NCBI RefSeq assembly: GCF_052327305.1
Contig: NZ_CP182486.1
Location: forward strand, 744,001 to 808,000
Direction of reading: 5' to 3'
Length of the DNA: 64,000 bases
DNA from: Sphingobium sp052327305
GTDB taxonomy: Bacteria > Pseudomonadota > Alphaproteobacteria > Sphingomonadales > Sphingomonadaceae
Positions 17,145 to 26,283 of the stretch are shown here, in pieces. Each line of letters starts with the position of its first letter. Position 1 is the first letter of the stretch. The notes beneath the pieces are model-generated. The model saw only the letters and a list, made by a program, of their open reading frames with translations. It did no database searches and was not told the origin of the DNA. The position numbers and the translations under genes are program-made.

Positions 17145-18506
17145 CTATCGTCGCGATGAAAGGAGGGCAGCAAGGCCAGCGAGAGCAGCCGCCGAAATAG
17201 GCGCAGACGTTGAACTCTGACCATCAAAATGCATCACAAGCGCTGCAATCAGAGCGCCAGTCGTTTGGCCGACGAGACGGCACTGGGCAAGCATGGCCGA
17301 TGCTGCACCCACTCTTTCCAGGGGACCTGTTCGAAGCATCACATTGTTGTTTGGAACCTGGAAGAGGCCAAATCCAATTCCGCACAGTGCCATTGCGAAG
17401 CCGACAACCGGGATCGGCAGGCGCGGATCGATCATCATAGCGAGACCGAGAAGCGCGACAGCCATGAGTGAGAGACCAGCGGCGCTCAGGGCACTTGCCC
17501 ATTTATTGTTCGCGACACGGCTGCCCAAGGGCGCCGCTAGCGCAACCCCTACCGGCAACGGAACGACGAGGAGGCCGATAACAGCTGCGTGGAGCCCCAA
17601 TCTTTCTTCGAGTAGAAACGGCAGCGAGATCAACAGGCACATTTGCGACGCAAAGCCGCTAATTGACGCAGCATAGGCAAAACGGAGCCGCGGGATCCGG
17701 ATCAAGTCAATCGGAACCAGCGGCCTTGGATCGGACTTTAAGTGACGGAACAACAGAAGCGCTGACAGACCACCCATACTGAGCGTGGCTACGAGCCACA
17801 AAGATATGCTGCCGTGGACTGCTTCTGACACCGCCAGAAACAAGGCGCCGAACATTACTGCATTGAGCACAGTCCCCTGGAAGTCGAATTGGCGACTAAC
17901 CGGCATCGTCCGCGGACCAAAACCTTGCACGAGCGCCAGTGCAACAGCACCAATCGGGATATTGATCAGGAACAGCCATGGCCAGTCTGCGAAGAGGAGC
18001 ACAAAGCCAGCGAAACTCGGCCCTGCCGCAGCCGTTAACGAGATGACGAGCGCGTTGTAACCAATGCCGCGCGCCAGAAGATGGCTAGGCCAGGTGACAC
18101 GCATTTGCGCCCCGTTTACGCCCATCATGGCAGCCGCACCGACGCCTTGCAGAAAGCGGCAGCCCGCTAGCACCTCAAGGGTCGGCGCGAAAGAGCAACC
18201 CAGGGACATCAGTGTGAACAAGCCCAAGCCGGCTTGATAAACGCGATGATAACCCACGCGCTCGGCGAGCGCGGCGACAGGGAACAGCATCATTACCACT
18301 GCAATCTGATATGCCGTCACCACCCAGGTCGCGGTGGCAGGCGCGACGCTGAGATCTCGCGCGATGGTGGGCAGCGCGATGTTTGCCACGGAAGCATCGA
18401 GGGCTGACATCGCCATGCCGAGCCACAGGCCAGTGAGCGCCAAATGTCTTCGCGGTCCTTGCAACCCTCCAGGCGGATCAAACCGGGCCGTTGCAACCAT
18501 GCTCAC
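17145..18506 (-). CDS. MFS exporter of the DHA2 (14-helix) family, last gene of the pqq operon
   Basis: A 453-residue polytopic inner-membrane protein. N-terminal motifs are those of proton-driven DHA2 drug exporters: LTGLWLGMAMSALDASVANIALPTIARDL (the LD-x-x-x-VN-x-ALP motif), WVVTAYQIAV, and AERVGYHRVYQAGL in place of motif A. Motif C is loosely seen as AAAGPSFAGF. The start overlaps the stop of the iminopeptidase gene by four bases, so it is translationally coupled to pqqE-pip. Its position suggests export of PQQ or of a by-product to the periplasm, where quinoprotein dehydrogenases work. That role is inferred. Confidence 0.87.
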   Translation of the reverse strand: MSMVATARFDPPGGLQGPRRHLALTGLWLGMAMSALDASVANIALPTIARDLSVAPATATWVVTAYQIAVVMMLFPVAALAERVGYHRVYQAGLGLFTLMSLGCSFAPTLEVLAGCRFLQGVGAAAMMGVNGAQMRVTWPSHLLARGIGYNALVISLTAAAGPSFAGFVLLFADWPWLFLINIPIGAVALALVQGFGPRTMPVSRQFDFQGTVLNAVMFGALFLAVSEAVHGSISLWLVATLSMGGLSALLLFRHLKSDPRPLVPIDLIRIPRLRFAYAASISGFASQMCLLISLPFLLEERLGLHAAVIGLLVVPLPVGVALAAPLGSRVANNKWASALSAAGLSLMAVALLGLAMMIDPRLPIPVVGFAMALCGIGFGLFQVPNNNVMLRTGPLERVGAASAMLAQCRLVGQTTGALIAALVMHFDGQSSTSAPISAAALAGLAALLSSRR

Positions 18507-19465
18507 ACATCGACGTGACCGGCGTACCGATCAGTCGTGCGGATCAGCCGGTCGAGGATACCGGGCTCCGTGAAGGCGTGGCCAGCATTTTCGATCAAGT
18601 GGAAATCGGCTTCCGGCCAGGCTCGATGTAATTCCCATGCGGTACGCGTGGGGCACGCCATGTCGTAACGTCCCTGAACGATTGTTCCTGGAATACCGCG
18701 CAGCTTGTGCGCGTCGCGTATCAGTTGACCGTCCTCAAGCCAGCCATTGTGAATGAAATAATGATTTTCGATCCGGGCGAATGCGAGAGCAAAATGACCA
18801 TTCTCGAAACCCGAGGACGTTGCGGGGTCGGGAAGCAGTGTAAGCGTGCGGCCTTCCCAAAGGCTCCACGCCTTCGCACATTCCAGCCGCACATTTTCAT
18901 CATCGCCCGTCAACCGCTTACGATAGGCAGACCGTAGGTCTCCTCGCTCCTCGAGGGGAATAGGTGCAACGAAGGCGGCCCATTTTTCTGGATGCACCTC
19001 CGATGCGCCATATTGATAATACCAATCGAGCTCGGCTTCTCGGACAGTAAAAATTCCTCGCAGCACAAGCTCGCTGACCCTGCTTGGGTGCGTCTGTGCA
19101 TGGGCTAAGGCCAGGGTCGATCCCCATGAGCCGCCGAAGACAAGCCACTGTTCCACGCCCATGAGGGTCCGGAGGCGTTCGATGTCGGCGACAAGATGCC
19201 ATGTCGTATTCGCTTCCAGTCCCGCGTGAGGGGTCGATCGTCCGCAGCCGCGCTGATCGAACAGCATGACGTCATAGAGGTCGGGGTTGAAAAGGCGCCG
19301 GTGGCGGGGAGAGATGCCGCCTCCGGGTCCGCCGTGGAGGAAAAGCGCGGGCTTGCCGCCTCGTGTGCCGCTGCGCTCGTAATACAGAGTGTGGCCATCA
19401 CCAACATCGAGTGTCCCGGTCTCATACGGCTCGATTTCGGGGTAAAAACCGCGCAACTCTGTCAT
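18503..19465 (-). CDS. pip: Proline iminopeptidase (alpha/beta hydrolase), coupled to pqqE
   Basis: A 320-residue cytosolic prolyl aminopeptidase of family S33. Seen are the oxyanion-hole HGGPGGG, the DQRGCGRS turn, the nucleophile elbow GGSWGS (Ser near residue 112), the Asp-bearing segment GRYDMACP, and the catalytic His in NAGHAFTE. It removes N-terminal proline from peptides. Its ATG overlaps the pqqE stop (ATGA) and its stop overlaps the MFS start, so it is built into the pqq operon. No pqqF/pqqG protease gene is present here, so this hydrolase is a candidate to trim PqqA-derived peptides. That is a hypothesis. Confidence 0.92.
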   Translation of the reverse strand: MTELRGFYPEIEPYETGTLDVGDGHTLYYERSGTRGGKPALFLHGGPGGGISPRHRRLFNPDLYDVMLFDQRGCGRSTPHAGLEANTTWHLVADIERLRTLMGVEQWLVFGGSWGSTLALAHAQTHPSRVSELVLRGIFTVREAELDWYYQYGASEVHPEKWAAFVAPIPLEERGDLRSAYRKRLTGDDENVRLECAKAWSLWEGRTLTLLPDPATSSGFENGHFALAFARIENHYFIHNGWLEDGQLIRDAHKLRGIPGTIVQGRYDMACPTRTAWELHRAWPEADFHLIENAGHAFTEPGILDRLIRTTDRYAGHVDV

Positions 19466-20559
19466 ATTCTATCCTGCTGAAGCCTGCGGGGAATGAGCTC
19501 GCTGCTGTCGGCGAGCTCGGCGAGCTGTACAGCCTGCGCCATCAAATCATGATGGGGTGCGCGGTGACAGGCCGGATCGGTGAGCGCGGCGTCGCCGGCC
19601 AAGGCGAGCGCCTGGCAGCGACAACCGCCCCAGTCGATCTCCCGGCGGTCGCAGGTGCGACAGACATCCGGCATCCAGTCGGTACCGCGGAAGCGGTTGA
19701 AGACATCTGAGCTGGTCCAGATTTCTTCAAGGCTCGCATCACGGACCGATGGGAATGTAAAGCCAGGCAGCGTCTCGGCAGCGTGGCAGGGCAATGCCTT
19801 TCCAGATGGCGAAACGTTGATGAAGCGATTGCCCCAGCCACCCATACAGGCTTTGGGCCGCGCTGCATAATAATCGGGTACGACATAATCGATCGCGATG
19901 CGCCCATTGAGCCGGGCCCGCGCCGCTTCCACTACTTCGTTCACATGGGCGAGTTGCTCGCGAGTGGGCAGGAGGGCATTCCGGTTGAGCAAGGCCCAGC
20001 CATAATATTGGGTATGAGCAACCTCGATACGCTCAGCCTGCAGGGCTTCACCCAGCGCGATCATCGCCTCGATCCGCTCGATATTCTGCTTGTGAATTAC
20101 GAAATTGGCAGTGAGCGGCAGGCCGGCCTCGCGGATGCGGCGGGCCGCCGCCAGCTTTTTATCATGCCCTCCACGATAACCGCCGAACCTGTCGCCATGT
20201 TCGATCGTCGCGTCCTGGAAGCTGAGCTGGATATGATCGATACCCGCATCGAGCAACGTTGCCATCGCAGCATCGGTCAGCAACACGCCCGAGGTGATGA
20301 TGTTGGTATAGAGGCCGGCAGCGCTCGCGCGGGCGACAAGTGGAGGCAGATCGCGTCGCGCCATGGGTTCGCCGCCAGAGAAATGGATCTGCAGGATGCC
20401 GAGCGCCGCGGCCTGATCGATTACGCTATACCAATCTTCCGTGCTCAGCTCGTCCCTTGGCGCATCGAGCTGTAGGGGATTGGAGCAATAAGAGCATTGC
20501 AAGGGACAGCGGTGCGTCAGCTCCGCAATCATACCCATGGGTGGCGCCGGAGCAGTCAT
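19462..20559 (-). CDS. pqqE: PqqA peptide cyclase, radical SAM enzyme
   Basis: PqqE joins the Glu and Tyr side chains of PqqA, the first step in making the cofactor PQQ. The 365-residue protein has the radical-SAM motif Cys18-xxx-Cys22-xx-Cys25 (RCPLQCSYC), the SAM-binding HFSGGEP, and a C-terminal SPASM domain with ACMGGWGN, CHAAETLPG, CRTCDRREIDWGGCRCQ, which binds auxiliary iron-sulphur clusters. It is coupled by four-base overlaps to pqqD upstream and pip downstream. Confidence 0.97.
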   Translation of the reverse strand: MTAPAPPMGMIAELTHRCPLQCSYCSNPLQLDAPRDELSTEDWYSVIDQAAALGILQIHFSGGEPMARRDLPPLVARASAAGLYTNIITSGVLLTDAAMATLLDAGIDHIQLSFQDATIEHGDRFGGYRGGHDKKLAAARRIREAGLPLTANFVIHKQNIERIEAMIALGEALQAERIEVAHTQYYGWALLNRNALLPTREQLAHVNEVVEAARARLNGRIAIDYVVPDYYAARPKACMGGWGNRFINVSPSGKALPCHAAETLPGFTFPSVRDASLEEIWTSSDVFNRFRGTDWMPDVCRTCDRREIDWGGCRCQALALAGDAALTDPACHRAPHHDLMAQAVQLAELADSSELIPRRLQQDRI

Positions 20560-20828
20560 TCAGCGTCAGTCAGCTGGATCACGCCCCGCGAGGAGAGATC
20601 CTCCAGCGCGGCAATCACATCGGTGGCGATTTCATCGCGCGGCGCATCGAACCTGGCGGCCAGATCATCGATGATCGTGTCGATCGAGCGGGCCCCGTCG
20701 ACCAGCTGGAGAATCTCGACCGCGATCTCGTCCGGCATGAACAGCTTCTCGGGCGCGAGGATGATCCAGCAGTCGCGCACCGTGTCGAAGCGGAACTTCA
20801 CGCCCCGCCTGAAGCTGGGCACGGTCAT
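20556..20828 (-). CDS. pqqD: PQQ biosynthesis peptide chaperone PqqD
   Basis: PqqD binds the PqqA peptide and presents it to PqqE; it is the prototype RiPP recognition element. The 90-residue protein has the expected small winged-helix-like fold (VKFRFDTVRDCWIILAPEKLFMPDEIAVEILQLVDG) and C-terminal helices (IDDLAARFDAPRDEIATDVIAALEDL). I start at the ATG at 20828, which overlaps the pqqC stop; an in-frame ATG at 20909 lies well inside pqqC and is rejected. Confidence 0.95.
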   Translation of the reverse strand: MTVPSFRRGVKFRFDTVRDCWIILAPEKLFMPDEIAVEILQLVDGARSIDTIIDDLAARFDAPRDEIATDVIAALEDLSSRGVIQLTDAE

Positions 20829-21565
20829 GCCGACGCTTCCGGCACGAAGGCACCTGGTGGGATGAAGCCCGGCGCGACATAGGCGAAATAGAGCCCGTCT
20901 AGCTGGCACCAGAGCACATCACATTTGAACCGAAGCGCAGCCAGGACCGCCTGCTGCTTCTCGACCGTATCGGCATGTGCTTTGACGTAAGCCAGCGCCC
21001 AATCGCTGTCCTGGGGTGCCTGCGTCAGCCGCGGCGTGAAATAGGCGAGCGTATCCTGGGTGATCCAGTCATAATTGGCGAGCATACCCGAGACACGCTC
21101 GGCGATGATGGTGGGTGAGAAAAGCTCGGTCAGCGAAGAAGCGACGGCCTCCAGCAAGGTCCGGTCGCGTACGAAATGGACATAGGCATCAACGGCGAAG
21201 CGCGTCTCGGGAAGAATCTGCGTCGTCCCTTCGACCAGCGTACGGTCGAGGCCGACACCCTCGGCAAGCTTTAACCACCGCTCGATGCCGCCGGGCTTTT
21301 CTCCATTACCGTCGTGGTCCTCGATCCGGCGACGCCATTCGCGGCGCTCCTGCGCGGTTGGCAGTCGCGCCATCAATGTTGCATCCTTTGCAGGGATGCT
21401 CGCCTGGTAATAATAGCGATTGAGCGCCCAGGCCTGCACTTGTGCCCGATTGAGCTTTCCGTCGTGCAGCAGGCGATGAAACGGATGATGGATATGATAG
21501 CGCTCGGCGCCAATCTGGCGCAGCGAAGCCTCGAGCGCCTCGGGTGTCAGCAGTGCGCCGTTCAA
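20825..21565 (-). CDS. pqqC: Pyrroloquinoline-quinone synthase PqqC
   Basis: PqqC carries out the last step, a cofactor-less eight-electron oxidation and ring closure that yields PQQ. The 246-residue all-helical protein shows the family segments YHIHHPFHRLLHDGKL, WALNRYYYQASIPAKDA, IEDHDG, ELFSPTIIAERV and YFTPRLTQAPQDSDWALAYV. It overlaps pqqB and pqqD by four bases at each end. Confidence 0.97.
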   Translation of the reverse strand: MNGALLTPEALEASLRQIGAERYHIHHPFHRLLHDGKLNRAQVQAWALNRYYYQASIPAKDATLMARLPTAQERREWRRRIEDHDGNGEKPGGIERWLKLAEGVGLDRTLVEGTTQILPETRFAVDAYVHFVRDRTLLEAVASSLTELFSPTIIAERVSGMLANYDWITQDTLAYFTPRLTQAPQDSDWALAYVKAHADTVEKQQAVLAALRFKCDVLWCQLDGLYFAYVAPGFIPPGAFVPEASA

Positions 21566-22464
21566 AGAGTGAACTCCAATCCATCGTGCCCGACGGTCCA
21601 GCCCGCCACTTCCGCTTCGGCGCGCTCGGCGCTGTCCCCCAGCAGCACAGGATTGCTATTGTTCATATGGATGATGACCTTGCGACCGACATTGATGCTT
21701 TTGAAAGCCTCAATCGTGCCTTCAGGACCGCTGAGGCTCATATGCCCCATACGCCGACCGGTCTTCTGACCAAGGCCAGCAATGACCATCTCGTCGTCCC
21801 TCCATAGGGTGCCATCGAAAAAGATGATGTCCGCCCCGTCGAGGCGCGCGCGAAGCTCATGGGTCATCGCCGCGCAACCGGGGATGAACACCATGCGCCT
21901 GGTCCCGTCTGTGATCTCCAATCCCACCGTTGTGTCGTCGACCACGATCGGCGGCGGCTCGCTGCCGCTTTCGAGATAGAGGGGCACCTTGCCGGGAACG
22001 GCGAAAAATTGTGCGGCAAGCGATCCATCGAGCGCGAACGGCGCATTGAGTTCCTGCGTGCTCCGGCTGACGACATCGCGCGCCAACACCTCGAAGATCG
22101 GGTTCGCTTCAAGCACCTCATGGATGCGCTGAGTGGCGTGGAGCACAAACGGCTGCCGTTCGCGCAGGGTCAGGAGTCCCGCGATAACGTCGACGTCACC
22201 TCCCGTCAGGACGACGCCAGCGATCGGCGAATGACGCAGGCCTTCCTTGGGATGCAGAGCGGGCGTGTCGTTGATCTGCTGCCGTAAGTCTGGCGAGGCG
22301 TTCAAGATATACCACTGCTCACCGTTGCTGCTGACAGCGACGCTCGCCTGAGTTCTGGCAGGAGCGAGAGGATCACCCGACCGTGAGCGATTGCACCCCG
22401 GTGCGTTCGAGTTCCACTGGGGGAAACCGCCACCGGCAGCCGCCCCCAGCACGATGATTTTCAC
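21562..22464 (-). CDS. pqqB: PQQ biosynthesis hydroxylase PqqB
   Basis: A 300-residue metallo-beta-lactamase-fold protein that acts between PqqE and PqqC, probably hydroxylating the tyrosine ring. The N-terminus IIVLGAAAGGGFPQWNSNAPGCNRSR is diagnostic, including the Cys cluster region. Other family segments are GVVLTGGDVDVIAGLLTLRE, FIPGCAAMTHELRARLDGADIIFFDGTLW, and MGHMSLSGPEGT. It begins 10 bases after pqqA. Confidence 0.96.
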   Translation of the reverse strand: MKIIVLGAAAGGGFPQWNSNAPGCNRSRSGDPLAPARTQASVAVSSNGEQWYILNASPDLRQQINDTPALHPKEGLRHSPIAGVVLTGGDVDVIAGLLTLRERQPFVLHATQRIHEVLEANPIFEVLARDVVSRSTQELNAPFALDGSLAAQFFAVPGKVPLYLESGSEPPPIVVDDTTVGLEITDGTRRMVFIPGCAAMTHELRARLDGADIIFFDGTLWRDDEMVIAGLGQKTGRRMGHMSLSGPEGTIEAFKSINVGRKVIIHMNNSNPVLLGDSAERAEAEVAGWTVGHDGLEFTL

Positions 22465-22474
22465 GCTTTTATGC

Positions 22475-22558
22475 TCAGGCGGTCAGTTCCGCGCATGCGT
22501 AGCAATTGATCTCCGCGCCGAGCGCGATTTCACGGATCTTGGGGGCCTTCCACTTCAT
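22475..22558 (-). CDS. pqqA: PQQ precursor peptide PqqA
   Basis: A 27-residue precursor. Its sequence opens MKWKAPKIREIALGAEINCY, with the conserved Glu-x-x-x-Tyr pair (E and Y of EINCY) whose side chains become the PQQ skeleton, and ends ACAELTA. The Tyr is flanked by two Cys (NCYAC), common in this family. A ribosome site (gaggaga) lies 7 bases before the ATG at 22558. It is the first gene of the pqqABCDE-pip-MFS series; the promoter should lie in 22559-22790. Confidence 0.96.
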   Translation of the reverse strand: MKWKAPKIREIALGAEINCYACAELTA

Positions 22559-22786
22559 TCCAGTTCTCCTCTACCGTTCTTTCATCGGCCTCACTGCGAT
22601 ACCCAGGTCGTTTTTCGATCACGGTCCAAGGGGCAAAATTGCAGAGCGCCGACTCCGGTAAATCATTGCTATCAGGGCAAACCTGTAGAACGCAAGGGGC
22701 GGATAAGTGGACACCAGCAACATCACGGCAGGCAGAGCCGCTTCCGCCTGACCAAATATACACCGAACTAACGCTGATTGCAGAGC

Positions 22787-22863
22787 GGGCTTACGAGGGG
22801 TGTGGCATCCCCTGCCCTATCCCATCCTCGCCACCGTCAGGTGCATTTGCCCCGACAGCACCC
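22787..22863 (-). mobile_element. Solo IS6-family end, remnant
   Basis: Read on the minus strand from 22863, this begins GGGTGCTGTC, continues with the leader found at the right end of the two IS6 copies in this window (GCAAATGCACCTGACG, ATAGGGCAGGGGATGCC), and enters the transposase start, which here stops after four codons (MPHPS-like). The match ends near 22787. About 77 bp of one IS end is thus left between kdpE and the pqq promoter, with no body or opposite end. It resembles the decayed copy at 37167-38011 more than the intact one. It may affect pqqA transcription because it sits upstream of it. Confidence 0.75.
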
Positions 22864-22894
22864 AAATGGTCGTAGGCCGATAGCCAAGCACTGT

Positions 22895-23617
22895 TCAGGC
22901 CTGACCCACCTCGTTTCTGACCTGCTCCGCGTCGAGTTTCAGCCGATAGCCGATGCCCAGCTCATTGCCGATGATCTGTGGGCGCTGAGGATCGCTCTCG
23001 AGCTTATGGCGCAGCGTGCGAACGAGCACGCGCAGATATTCGACATGGTGCTCGACCTCGTGCGGCCAAACGCGCGCCATGATCTGGCTGTGGGTGATCA
23101 CACGGCCGGGGAATTGGGCGAGCTGGGCGAGAACCGCATATTCCTTGGGCGTCAGATGCACATCCTTACCGGCCTTTTTTACCGTCCGGGCCATCAGGTC
23201 GATCGTGACGTCGCCGACCGTGAGGGACGGCACGCCGCCCTCGCGAGTCATGCGGTTGCGCAGCGCCACGCGGACACGAGCGAGCAGTTCATCCGTGTCG
23301 AACGGCTTGGTGAGATAATCATCCGCGCCGAGGTCCAGAGCCGCAACCTTCTCGTCCGTGGCGTCGCGGGCAGACACGACGATCAAAGTGGTATCGGATT
23401 GCTGCTTGAACAGCGGAACCAGTTCCAGCCCGTCCCGATCGGGAAGCCCGAGGTCGAGCAGTGCAATGTCCGGCCGCTCGTCCTTCAGCCGTTCGAGCGC
23501 CTCCCGGGCCGTCTCGGCCTCGACAGTCGCATAGTCGGCGCGGCTCAGCGCTGCATTGATCAGCCGCCGGATATGAGGCTCATCGTCGATGATCAGAACC
23601 TTGTGGCGGTGCTTCAT
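22895..23617 (-). CDS. kdpE: Response regulator KdpE
   Basis: An OmpR-type response regulator of 240 residues that activates kdpFABC when potassium is low. The receiver domain (HKVLIIDDEPHIRRLI, phospho-acceptor Asp in IALLDLGLPDRDG, Lys in YLTKPFD) is followed by a winged-helix DNA-binding domain (LTPKEYAVLAQLAQFPGRVITHSQIMARVW, then YLRVLVRTLRHKLE). The ATG at 23617 overlaps the kdpD stop by four bases. Confidence 0.96.
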   Translation of the reverse strand: MKHRHKVLIIDDEPHIRRLINAALSRADYATVEAETAREALERLKDERPDIALLDLGLPDRDGLELVPLFKQQSDTTLIVVSARDATDEKVAALDLGADDYLTKPFDTDELLARVRVALRNRMTREGGVPSLTVGDVTIDLMARTVKKAGKDVHLTPKEYAVLAQLAQFPGRVITHSQIMARVWPHEVEHHVEYLRVLVRTLRHKLESDPQRPQIIGNELGIGYRLKLDAEQVRNEVGQA

Positions 23618-26283
23618 GGGACGCCCTTGTGATCCAGATATGTAATGATCAGACGCTGAGGGATACGGATCGTGAAACAAGCGCCATGCGGATCGTCATG
23701 ATTACTGGCTTCAACTGACAGGCCCATTGCTTCTGAGAAGCCCTTCACGATCGCCAGACCAAGGCCCGTCCCGTGCTTGGCGCGATCACTGCCTTCCAGC
23801 CTGGTGAATGTCTCGAACACGCGGTTCTCGCTCCCGCTCGGAATGCCTGGACCCTGGTCGAGGACGGACAGCAGAATTGCATCATGGGTGCGCCGGCCTT
23901 GAATGATGATCGGTGTCTCGGGGTCGGCATAACGACCGGCGTTGTCGAGCAGGTTGATCAGGCAATGATGGAGGAGGACAGGATCGACTTTGACCAAGGG
24001 GATATCCGGCGCGATCTCCACCCTGACTTCATGTCCGGTCAGCGACGTGCGCGTGTCCTGCACGGCGCCCGCCACGGCGTCGAACAGATCGGTCGCCTCC
24101 GCCTTCATCGGCAGCGCACCGGCTTCGACCCGGACCATATCGAGCAGGTTGGCGACGAAGCGATTGAGCCGGCGCGCTTCAGTCTCAATCGTGTCGGCAA
24201 GCTCGTCCGACGGGTGGCGTCTGATCTGCTGCGCGGCGGACAGGATGGTGGTCAGCGGCGTGCGCAGATCATGGCTGACCGAGGAAAGGAGAGCGGAGCG
24301 CAGCCGGTCGCGTTCGCCGACCTGTCGTGCTCTCAAATTCTCCTCTTCCAGCGCCATACGGTCGAGCGCGATCGAGGCCTGGTCGAGCAGGCTCATGAGC
24401 AAGGGCACCTGATCGGACCGGACCGGCTCGCTTGCATCGGCCCTTGCCAGTCCCAGGACACCGAGCACGCCTCGGCTCGTGCGCAGCGGATGGAACAGCC
24501 AGTCCGAGGCCGTGAGGGTGGAGGAGCCTCTGCCAGCAGGCTGTTCGTTGTCCATCGCCCATTGCGCGGCAGCCAGCTCGATCTCGTCGAGCCGATCCTC
24601 TGGAGGCACGGCGGCGCTCAGAACCGGCCCATCTTCGGAAGGCAGCAGAAGCACCGTATGAACGTCGAGCAGACGCGCCACCTCTCCGCAGATCGCGTGC
24701 ATCAGCATTTCCTGATCGGCTGCCGCCGTAAGCTGCCGGGAGAAACTGGCAAGCGCGGCATTCTGGCGGGCGCTGGATTGGGCGAGATCGGCTTGCGCGC
24801 GCACGCGCGCCGCAAACTGGCTGGTGACGATCGCGACGCCCAGCAGCACCAGAATGCTGATGATGTTTTCGGGATTGTTGACGGTCAGCGTTCCGGTCGG
24901 CGGCAGAAAAAAGAAATTATAGGCAAGGCTCGATGCGAGACCGGCGAACAGACCCGCGCGCAAACCAAAGGTGGCTGCCGCGAACATGACCGGCACCAGG
25001 AAGAGCAACGCGATGTTGCCAAGGTCAATGATCTCGATGAGCAGCCGCCCCAGAGCCGTCATCAAGGCGACCATCATCAGCGACAAGGCATAGTCCCTTG
25101 GTCTGCCCCAGGGATCCGGCGCGCGACGCGCATGCGCCGATACGCTCGGGGCCGTCGGATCGCCTGGCAGCACATGCACTGCCACATCGCCGATCGACCG
25201 GACGAGCCGATCGACAACTGAACCGTGGCGCAGTTCGAACCACCATGGACGTGCCGACTTGCCGATGACGATCTGGGTCGCTCGGGCATCGGCCGCGAAG
25301 GTGCGCAACCCTTCGACAATGTCCGTCGCCGGGACACTAGCCGTTGTGGCGCCGAGCCGTGAGGCGAGCGCGAGCGTGTCGGCCAACTGATGCCGCTCGG
25401 CATCCGAGAAATGCGCGCCCCGCTGGGTTTCTATGTGGACGGCAGTCCAGGGGGCCTTGAGAGCATCGGCGAGCCGCTTGCCCGCGCGCACGAGGCCGGC
25501 CGCGCTTGTTTGCTCGCTGACCGCGACGACGACCCGCTCGCCCACCGCAAAGCTACCTGCCAGGGCATGAGAACGCACATGATCGAGCATCTGCGCGTCG
25601 ATCGCCTGCGCGGCGCGGCGCAGGGCAAGCTCGCGCAGCGCAGTCAGGTTTGACTTGGAGAAAAAGTGACCGAGCGCCCGGGTGGCCTCCTGCGGAATAT
25701 AGACCTTGCCGTCCTTCAACCGCTCGATCAGTTCATCGGGCGGCAGGTCTACCACTTCGAGTTCAGCGGTCTCCAACAGGCTGTCGGGCACAGTCTCGCG
25801 CACGCGCACATGGGTGAAGGAGGCGACGATGTCGTTGAGGCTCTCGACATGCTGGATGTTCAGCGTCGAGAAGACGTCGATACCCGCATCAAGCAGCTCC
25901 TCGACATCCTGATAGCGCTTGGGATGGCGGCTGCCCGGTGCATTGCTATGGGCTAGCTCGTCGACCAACACCAGCTGTGGGTGCCGCTCCAATATGGCGT
26001 CGAGATCCATCTCGCTCAGACTGTGCCCCTGATGCTGGACGGTGCAGCGAGGCACGATCTCATGGCCATGAACCAACGCCTCGGTCTCGCGCCGGCCATG
26101 TGTTTCGACCACGCCTATCACGACGTCGACCCCAGCAGCACGACGGGCGCGGCCATCGGTCAGCATTTCCCAAGTCTTCCCCACGCCAGGGGCAGCGCCG
26201 AGAAATACCTTGAGACGACCACGACCTTCCTGCGCAGCCTGGCGCAGGAAGGTCTCTGGAGCGGGCCTGTCGTTGTTCGTCAC
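23614..26283 (-). CDS. kdpD: Potassium sensor histidine kinase KdpD
   Basis: An 889-residue inner-membrane kinase. Domains in order: the KdpD N-terminal ATP-binding domain (Walker A GAAPGVGKT near residue 30, LVDELAHSN), a universal-stress-protein-like domain (around 250-370), four membrane helices (about 395-500, e.g. IIDLGNIALLFLVPVMFAAATFGL), a GAF-like domain, and the HisKA/HATPase core with the phospho-His in SSVSHDLRTPLTT and the ATP-lid GPGIPSGSENRVFETF and GTGLGLAIVKGF. Full length for the family. It overlaps kdpC and kdpE by four bases each. Confidence 0.97.
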   Translation of the reverse strand: MTNNDRPAPETFLRQAAQEGRGRLKVFLGAAPGVGKTWEMLTDGRARRAAGVDVVIGVVETHGRRETEALVHGHEIVPRCTVQHQGHSLSEMDLDAILERHPQLVLVDELAHSNAPGSRHPKRYQDVEELLDAGIDVFSTLNIQHVESLNDIVASFTHVRVRETVPDSLLETAELEVVDLPPDELIERLKDGKVYIPQEATRALGHFFSKSNLTALRELALRRAAQAIDAQMLDHVRSHALAGSFAVGERVVVAVSEQTSAAGLVRAGKRLADALKAPWTAVHIETQRGAHFSDAERHQLADTLALASRLGATTASVPATDIVEGLRTFAADARATQIVIGKSARPWWFELRHGSVVDRLVRSIGDVAVHVLPGDPTAPSVSAHARRAPDPWGRPRDYALSLMMVALMTALGRLLIEIIDLGNIALLFLVPVMFAAATFGLRAGLFAGLASSLAYNFFFLPPTGTLTVNNPENIISILVLLGVAIVTSQFAARVRAQADLAQSSARQNAALASFSRQLTAAADQEMLMHAICGEVARLLDVHTVLLLPSEDGPVLSAAVPPEDRLDEIELAAAQWAMDNEQPAGRGSSTLTASDWLFHPLRTSRGVLGVLGLARADASEPVRSDQVPLLMSLLDQASIALDRMALEEENLRARQVGERDRLRSALLSSVSHDLRTPLTTILSAAQQIRRHPSDELADTIETEARRLNRFVANLLDMVRVEAGALPMKAEATDLFDAVAGAVQDTRTSLTGHEVRVEIAPDIPLVKVDPVLLHHCLINLLDNAGRYADPETPIIIQGRRTHDAILLSVLDQGPGIPSGSENRVFETFTRLEGSDRAKHGTGLGLAIVKGFSEAMGLSVEASNHDDPHGACFTIRIPQRLIITYLDHKGVP

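Noticed and set aside
23773..25221. 482-codon plus-strand frame inside kdpD
   Set aside because: Antisense shadow of the kinase; low complexity (Arg, Gln, His, Gly) and no recognisable fold.
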